A stretch of 64,000 nt of DNA, taken from NCBI RefSeq assembly GCF_001425445.1, contig NZ_LMQU01000009.1, positions 389,817-453,816 on the forward strand, written 5' to 3'. The notes beneath the pieces are model-generated. The model did not search any database. It was not told where the DNA came from and saw only the letters and a program-made list of their open reading frames with translations. Positions within the stretch are counted from its first letter, which is position 1; each line of letters opens with the position of its first letter. This stretch comes from Devosia sp. Leaf420. GTDB lineage: Bacteria > Pseudomonadota > Alphaproteobacteria > Rhizobiales > Devosiaceae. Position numbers and translations under genes: made by a program. Of this stretch, positions 59,179 to 64,000 are shown piece after piece.

Positions 59179-60357
59179 TTAGCCAGCGCGGCGGGCGCCG
59201 AGGCGGGAGAGGGCGACCATGGCTTGTTCGACGACGGGATTGTTCGAGCTCGTCGAGGTGGCGCCCGATGCTGCAGCGGCAGGGGTGCGGCGGCTTGGCA
59301 TGGCGACGGGGCGGTACTGGGGCTTGGACAGGTCGAGGAGGTTCACCTCGCCGCGCCAGGCGCTCATCAGATAGGCCATGGATTCGGGCGATACGGTCGC
59401 AAAGAGCGAGGCGAAATCGGCCAGTGCGCGTGAGCGCTCGTCGTCGTGGCTCGTCGCGTGGATCAGAACTTTCAGGCCATCATAGGCCGAAACGCCGAAG
59501 CCGCGGAGGACGACGAAGGTCGAGGCGCCGGTGACGTCATGGGCGATCTGGCCGCAGCGGACTTCATCGAGGCCGGTGATCTGGGCGAGGAGCTTAGTGA
59601 CTTCCGGACGACGATTTTCCGAGAACAACTTCATCAGCGCCTTGGTCAATTCGGGCGTTGCGACGGAAAGCTGTTCGATGGTGCGCTGGATCGGGGCGGC
59701 CGGGGTTTCGCGATTGGCGAAGGCCTGGATGACCTTGATGCGGTGGATATCGGAGAGATCGAAGAAGGCCGGCGCGAGGAGGGCCGCGTCGAAATCCTTA
59801 CGGTTTCCAAGGGCTTCGGCGACGAGATGATCCATCTGAGCCGAACGGGCGAGCGCGCTGAGATAGGCGCCGCGCGGGCTGATATCGAGATTTTGCGAGA
59901 GCGCGCGATAGACCTTGCGCGAGTTCATCTGGAAGAGTTTTGCGAGAACCACATTGGAGAGGTTCGCGCGGGCGCCGATGATGGCCGCAGCGCCAACATC
60001 GTAGCGGGCGATGACGTCGAGCATTGTGCGATCGGATAGCTCGGGCGCTTGGGTGAGGAAGGCGTTGAGGTCATCGCCGATATTGTCGACGACCAATTGC
60101 TCGAGCGGCTCGGACAAAAGCTCGCTCCGGCCCAGGATTGCTGCGGCTTTCGCGCGGGCCTGCGGGCTCGCTGCCTGGAAGAGCCGAGTGGCCAGCGTTT
60201 CGAACTGTTCCATTTCGGGAGGGGTCGGACGACCGCGGCGGGCATAAGCGTCGCAGGCGGCGATCAGAAGCGTATTGGTGCGGTCGACGCCGCCGGTCTC
60301 GATAAGAAGCTGGAAAGTTTCGTAAGGCTGAAAACCGAGCATTTTTGGCAGAACCAT
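59179..60357 (-). CDS. DUF2336 domain protein
   Basis: 392 residues from ATG 60357. All-helical, HEAT-like throughout: LLIAACDAYARRGRPTPPEMEQFETLATRLFQAASPQARAKAAAILG, then repeated helix pairs (VIARYDVGAAAIIGARANLSNVVLAKLFQ). Fits the DUF2336 family common in alphaproteobacteria, of unknown function though some members bind two-component proteins. C-terminal 40 residues are Ser/Ala/Pro rich and disordered-looking. A CtrA-like site lies upstream. Confidence 0.82.
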   Translation of the reverse strand: MVLPKMLGFQPYETFQLLIETGGVDRTNTLLIAACDAYARRGRPTPPEMEQFETLATRLFQAASPQARAKAAAILGRSELLSEPLEQLVVDNIGDDLNAFLTQAPELSDRTMLDVIARYDVGAAAIIGARANLSNVVLAKLFQMNSRKVYRALSQNLDISPRGAYLSALARSAQMDHLVAEALGNRKDFDAALLAPAFFDLSDIHRIKVIQAFANRETPAAPIQRTIEQLSVATPELTKALMKLFSENRRPEVTKLLAQITGLDEVRCGQIAHDVTGASTFVVLRGFGVSAYDGLKVLIHATSHDDERSRALADFASLFATVSPESMAYLMSAWRGEVNLLDLSKPQYRPVAMPSRRTPAAAASGATSTSSNNPVVEQAMVALSRLGARRAG

Positions 60358-60409
60358 CGACTCTAATGCGCCCCCGGCGCGTTCTGATGCCTAATTTGCC
60401 TCCAATTCG

Positions 60410-60425
60410 TTAGCAGTCCGTTAAC
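60410..60425. promoter_or_regulatory. CtrA-like box between DUF2336 and lipoprotein genes
   Basis: TTAG (60410-60413), seven bases, TTAAC (60421-60425): one base off TTAA-N7-TTAAC. Located 53 bases before the DUF2336 start in the divergent spacer. Confidence 0.35.
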
Positions 60426-60636
60426 CTTGACGATCTCTTAATAGGAATAAGCGCAAAGGGCGTCATTGCGCCGGGAGAATCACTGAACTCGCTGCCTCCA
60501 CTAGGGACGGGGGAGCGGCTCACATTGGAGGTCAGCTTGGGAAAGCTGCTGAAATTCGAAATGCGGGATCGACCCGCACGGTCGGGAATACGACAGCCCG
60601 GAGACGCACAGATTTTGATCTTCACCGGGGTACGTT

Positions 60637-61521
60637 ATGAACGCGGGCCTACGCCGCCACCCACTGACCGGCTCGACCCGTCACGTCGCCGCCGCAAGCG
60701 CGGCTGATCGCGTGTCGACAGTTTTGCGTCTTGCCGGAACGGCGCTGCTCGCCGGGCTCGTCGTCGCCTGCGCGTCGCGCCCTGTCGGTGATTTTGGCCG
60801 CGCGCAACCGAGCGTGCTGCACGACAGTGTTTTGCCTGCGGTCGGGACTTTTATGGCCCGCCAGCGCGAACCTGTGTCCAATTTCAACCAGACCGACCAG
60901 GAACGCGAAATGCACGATCGCACCTGGCGTTTTCTCGTTGCCGCACAGGCGGACGACTGGATGTTCGACACTCAGGCGGAAATGCAGCGCACGCGCATCG
61001 CCCGGCCCAAGGATTTTACCTTCACGACGGACCGCTATTATTCCTGGCTGAAGCGGACCTATTACCAATCCTCCCGCGTGCGCTACGCGACGCTGAACCG
61101 GCATGTGTTGGCCGATCTCGATACCATGCCGACGACCTTTGCGAGCATCTGCGCGGTGATCGAAGTCGATCGCAACCGGGCGGTGGCTTTGGCTTCGCTA
61201 ACCGATCTCGAGCCGGGTGCGGCCGAGGATGTCGCGGCGCGAAAGCATGAGAACGACTTTCATATCGAGTGGTTCGTGCGGGCGGTGAACTATCGCTACG
61301 AGAGCTATTCATATGCGCTCGACAATCTCCTCGTCGAAACGCCACATGAGCAATCGATCACCGTCGACACTTCGCTCGAGCAATTGAGCTACTGGGCGGC
61401 GCGGGCGACACGGCATGATTTCTGCGGCGATCCGACGGGCCAGCATGCCCGCGGCAGTGTCACCATACCGTCACGCTTCCAGACGATGGTGCCCGACCTT
61501 GAAGTGATCGACCAAAAATAG
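60637..61521 (+). CDS. Predicted lipoprotein of unknown function
   Basis: 294 residues. After a 30-residue Arg/Ser-rich N-terminus comes a hydrophobic stretch and lipobox with Cys45 (LLAGLVVACAS), so an outer- or inner-membrane lipoprotein is predicted; the true start may be further in. The mature part is helical and aromatic-rich (REMHDRTWRFLVAAQADDWM, DRYYSWLKRTYYQSSRVRYATLNRHVLADLDTMP). No family recognised. Downstream chrA follows after 10 bases and may be co-transcribed. Confidence 0.75.
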   Translation: MNAGLRRHPLTGSTRHVAAASAADRVSTVLRLAGTALLAGLVVACASRPVGDFGRAQPSVLHDSVLPAVGTFMARQREPVSNFNQTDQEREMHDRTWRFLVAAQADDWMFDTQAEMQRTRIARPKDFTFTTDRYYSWLKRTYYQSSRVRYATLNRHVLADLDTMPTTFASICAVIEVDRNRAVALASLTDLEPGAAEDVAARKHENDFHIEWFVRAVNYRYESYSYALDNLLVETPHEQSITVDTSLEQLSYWAARATRHDFCGDPTGQHARGSVTIPSRFQTMVPDLEVIDQK

Positions 61522-61531
61522 CTGGAGCAGA

Positions 61532-62725
61532 GTGTTGAGTGCTGGACGGACCGGAAATGTCGCTGAGGTCTTTCTAGTCTTTCTCAAACTCGGGCTGACA
61601 AGTTTTGGTGGGCCGATCGCCCATCTCGGCTATTTTCGTGATGAATTCGTCAGCCGGCGCGGATGGTTCGACGATAAGGCCTATGCCGATCTCGTGGCGC
61701 TCTGCCAATTCTTGCCGGGACCGGCATCGAGCCAGGTTGGTTTTGCTATTGGGCTGATGCGGGCCGGTGGCCTGGGCGCGCTCGCGGCCTGGGCCGGATT
61801 TACCCTGCCATCGGCGCTGTTGATGCTGGCCATTGCCCTTGGGGCAGGGGCGCTGGGCGGCGATCTGGCGCAGGGCGTTTTGCATGGATTGAAGCTTGTT
61901 GCCGTGGCCGTCGTCGCGCAGGCGGTGCTGGGCATGGCGAAGAGCCTGACGCCGGACAAGGTGCGGGCGGGCATCGCGGTGTTGGCTGTGGTGGCTATGG
62001 TGATTCTCGGCGGTGTCTGGGGGCAGGTTGGCGCGATTCTGCTTGGCGGCCTGCTGGGGCTCTGGCTGTGCCGGGGCGAGGCGCAGGCGGTCGGCGAGGA
62101 GCTCGCCGTGCCGGTGTCGCGCACGGTCGGCGTTGCGGCGCTGTTGCTGTTTGCCGGACTGCTACTGGTTCTGCCGCTTGTGGCGGGCTTCGGACAAGGT
62201 CTTGCGGTGTTCGACGCGTTTTATCGCGCCGGTGCGCTGGTTTTTGGTGGGGGGCACGTCGTGCTGCCGCTGCTTGAAGCGGGAACGGTGAGACAGGGCT
62301 GGCTCGACCAGAACACTTTTCTTGCCGGCTATGGCGCTGCGCAGGCCATGCCCGGGCCGCTCTTCACGTTTGCATCTTATCTCGGCGCGGCGAGCGGAGT
62401 GCCGCCAAATGGAGCGATCGGGGCAGCGATTGCGCTCGTCGCGATCTTCTTGCCGGGCATGCTGATTGTGCTGGCGGCGCTGCCGTTCTGGCATGGACTG
62501 CGCGGCAATGCGACCGCGCAGGCGGCGATGCGCGGGGCAAATGCCGCGGTCGTCGGGATTTTGGGTCTGGCGCTTTATAATCCGGTATTCACGAGCGCGG
62601 TGCTGGGGCCGGTGGATTTTGTTTTGGCGCTGGCAGGTTTTGTGGCGCTCGTGAACTGGAAAGTGCCGCCGCTGGCGGTTGTTGTGGCGCTGGCGGTTAT
62701 TGGCGGGGTGATGGGGGTCGTGTGA
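61532..62725 (+). CDS. chrA: Chromate transporter ChrA
   Basis: 397 residues from GTG 61532 (GGAG upstream; TTG 61535 also possible). Two homologous CHR halves of about six helices: the N-terminal FLVFLKLGLTSFGGPIAHLGYFRDEFVSRRGWFDDKAYADLVALCQFLPGPASSQVGFAIG and the C-terminal FYRAGALVFGGGHVVLPLLEAGTVRQGWLDQNTFLAGYGAAQAMPGPLFTFASYLG, both with the FGGP/GGGH and PGP motifs. Exports chromate (or sulfate-like anions). Convergent with the acyltransferase, three bases apart. Confidence 0.93.
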   Translation: MLSAGRTGNVAEVFLVFLKLGLTSFGGPIAHLGYFRDEFVSRRGWFDDKAYADLVALCQFLPGPASSQVGFAIGLMRAGGLGALAAWAGFTLPSALLMLAIALGAGALGGDLAQGVLHGLKLVAVAVVAQAVLGMAKSLTPDKVRAGIAVLAVVAMVILGGVWGQVGAILLGGLLGLWLCRGEAQAVGEELAVPVSRTVGVAALLLFAGLLLVLPLVAGFGQGLAVFDAFYRAGALVFGGGHVVLPLLEAGTVRQGWLDQNTFLAGYGAAQAMPGPLFTFASYLGAASGVPPNGAIGAAIALVAIFLPGMLIVLAALPFWHGLRGNATAQAAMRGANAAVVGILGLALYNPVFTSAVLGPVDFVLALAGFVALVNWKVPPLAVVVALAVIGGVMGVV

Positions 62726-62728
62726 CCG

Positions 62729-63778
62729 TTAGGCTGGCTTCGGTACCTGTCGGTTGCGCGGCATGAAGGCCCCGGTCAGCGGGCGCTCTACGAAGAAATA
62801 GACCGCTATTCCGACGATAATTGCGGCGCTCATTCCGGCAATGCAGAAGGCGAGAATGGCGATGGGCTCGCCACCAAGATTGAGCCGCTGCCAAACGTGG
62901 CTCATCGCCGACAGGGTGATCCCATGTGACAGATAGATCGAGTAGGACGCATCGCCGAGCAGCTTCGGGATGCGCCACCGACCGATATCGCCAATGGCAT
63001 CAAGCGAAACAGCGCCGATCAGGATCATCGCGGCTGGCACGCCGAAGAACCATGTCCGCGATAGTCCGTGCGTCGATATGCCTGGAATGGCGACCAAGAC
63101 CAGCCCGGCTATGATCAGCGTCCAGGCCGGGACGCGTCCAAGCGTGAGTCTGCCGCTGCTGAGCAGCGCTGCGATAAGCATGCCGAAGAGGAACTCGATC
63201 AGAATTGAGTCGGTCCAGAACTTGAGCGCTGCATTGGTCGGGGACGTAACGGCACCAAAGACCGACAGCAGGATCAGCAGGCCGCCAACGGCCCAAAGCC
63301 GCGCCGTGACCGGCAAAAAGAGCGCCGCGCCAAATATGGCGTAGAAGAACATCTCATAGTTGAGGGTCCAGCCGGGAACGAGGATCGGATAGATCGCGTC
63401 GACGACGGGGTGGGGATAGGGCACGAAAAGATATGACGCGATGATGTGGTTGAGATCGAATGCGCCACTTTGAAGGACACTCGGCGCCGCAAACGCGACA
63501 AGCACCAGAAAGCTTGTGACGAGCCAATAGAGCGGCACCACCCGCACGATGCGCTTGCGATAGAATTGCGCGGGCGTGATATCGCTCTCGCGCGTGGTCA
63601 TCCACATGATGAAGCCACTGATGATGAAGAAAAGATCGACGCCCGCCGAGAGAAACTCCGGCAGTTCCAGCGTGCTGCCGAAGCGCGGAAATTGCACTGC
63701 CAGATGGTGCGCGACGACGCCGAGCGCAGCAACAGCGCGCAAGTATTGAATAGAATTGTATTCAATTCGCTTCGCCAT
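62729..63778 (-). CDS. Acyltransferase-3 family membrane protein (paralogue)
   Basis: 349 residues from ATG 63778 (GGAG upstream); a 70-codon longer reading has no domain and covers intergenic DNA. About ten helices. IQYLRAVAALGVVAHHLAVQF has the conserved His; RKRIVRVVPLYWLVTSFLVL, PGWTLNYEMFFYAIFG and LLGDASYSIYLSHGIT parallel the protein encoded at 53421-54452 closely. Likely O-acylates a surface polysaccharide. Confidence 0.9.
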   Translation of the reverse strand: MAKRIEYNSIQYLRAVAALGVVAHHLAVQFPRFGSTLELPEFLSAGVDLFFIISGFIMWMTTRESDITPAQFYRKRIVRVVPLYWLVTSFLVLVAFAAPSVLQSGAFDLNHIIASYLFVPYPHPVVDAIYPILVPGWTLNYEMFFYAIFGAALFLPVTARLWAVGGLLILLSVFGAVTSPTNAALKFWTDSILIEFLFGMLIAALLSSGRLTLGRVPAWTLIIAGLVLVAIPGISTHGLSRTWFFGVPAAMILIGAVSLDAIGDIGRWRIPKLLGDASYSIYLSHGITLSAMSHVWQRLNLGGEPIAILAFCIAGMSAAIIVGIAVYFFVERPLTGAFMPRNRQVPKPA

Positions 63779-63909
63779 TTTGGGCTCCGGCGGAGTTGTC
63801 TGCGCGATGATTAGATCATTGGCGCGGGGCGAGCCAACAAATACCAATATCGCACTTAAATTTGCTGAATCAGGATTAACACGGAGCGCTGGGCTGTGCG
63901 CTTCGTGCC

Positions 63910-64000
63910 CTAGACTGGCGCAGGGGCCATCTTCAACCGCGCAGCCGTCTTTGGCGCAAAATCTTCCAACATCGCCACCTCGCGCCATTTGGCGGCATTC
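63910..64000 (-). CDS. C-terminal fragment of an unidentified gene (5' end outside window)
   Basis: On minus, a frame open from the window edge encodes about 29 residues (NAAKWREVAMLEDF, then APKTAARLKMAPAPV) and stops at 63910. The mixed charged/hydrophobic sequence looks like a natural C-terminus, but it is too short to identify. Between it and the acyltransferase (63779-63909) I see only non-coding DNA with a GATTAACACGG stretch. Confidence 0.4.
   Translation of the reverse strand, partial: NAAKWREVAMLEDFAPKTAARLKMAPAPV

Noticed and set aside
60525..60636. Short frame ahead of the lipoprotein gene
   Set aside because: Begins at a TTG without ribosome site and overlaps the lipoprotein start in another frame.
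1..64000. tRNA, rRNA, prophage or insertion sequence
   Set aside because: No tRNA T-loop pattern, rRNA stretch, transposase, integrase or phage structural gene was recognised in reading both strands.

Overview
The window looks like the chromosome of a GC-rich alphaproteobacterium of the order Hyphomicrobiales, plausibly Devosia-like. This rests on the combination of a rhizobial-type L-rhamnose locus, a Ros/MucR zinc-finger regulator, DUF1127/DUF5330/DUF1491/DUF6456/DUF2336 proteins, a DivJ/PdhS-like kinase, a Rhizobium etli type (class 3) asparaginase, a twin-arginine TIGR03808-like repeat protein and intergenic palindromes typical of that order. The genus is inference. I see no rRNA, tRNA, CRISPR array, prophage or insertion sequence. 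Two genes are cut by the window ends: a LacI-type regulator on the left and an unidentified C-terminus on the right.

Layout. 1-4.7 kb: LacI fragment, then a copper cluster on the minus strand (copA, cueR, copZ, a DUF305 protein) behind a textbook CueR promoter, and a divergent FnrL-type regulator. 4.8-10.2 kb: a chemoreceptor with a CheR-docking tail, an intracellular GH95 alpha-L-fucosidase, a lone receiver protein and a small membrane protein. 10.3-14.8 kb: an EcfG-like stress promoter ahead of two small membrane-protein genes, then an exported protein built on a GGAAAC hexamer tandem repeat coupled to a FeuP/FeuQ-like two-component system, and a DUF1236 protein. 14.8-21.7 kb: a GntR regulator divergent from an ABC importer operon (ATPase, Tat-exported binding protein, two permeases, the second frameshifted) ending in a metal-ligand-less M24 (creatinase-like) hydrolase and a flavin reductase-like protein. 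22-24.6 kb: small DUF1127-type proteins, YbaK, a LysR regulator and a DUF5680-like protein.

24.8-34.7 kb: the L-rhamnose locus. rhaI and the bifunctional aldolase/dehydrogenase rhaD lie on minus; rhaR, rhaS, rhaT, rhaP, rhaQ and rhaM lie on plus. Together they import L-rhamnose, interconvert its anomers, isomerise it and cleave the phosphorylated ketose; the expected kinase (rhaK) is not in the window. 34.7-43.4 kb: GIY-YIG protein among palindromic repeats, NAD-dependent epimerase, SH3 protein, asparaginase, TIGR03808-like protein, HerA-like ATPase with a degenerate LOG-like partner, a receiver-domain protein and Fe/Mn superoxide dismutase. 43.5-51.7 kb: oligopeptidase B and a complete seven-gene Mrp Na+/H+ antiporter operon (A-G). 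51.8-64 kb: MucR, a DnaA-C-terminal-like HTH protein plus DUF6456 protein, two acyltransferase-3 membrane proteins, SufE, DUF5330, the DivJ-like kinase / peptidoglycan-binding / DUF1491 operon, DUF2336, a lipoprotein and ChrA.

Several families of intergenic palindromic repeats (called A, B, C, D here) recur between 24 and 59 kb, including inside the rhamnose transport operon. The strongest leads for something undescribed are the hexamer-repeat exported protein tied to a two-component system, the ABC-coupled M24 protein that has lost its metal ligands, the stress-promoter small-protein unit, and a stack of hairpins at 54.94-55.08 kb that may be a structured RNA.
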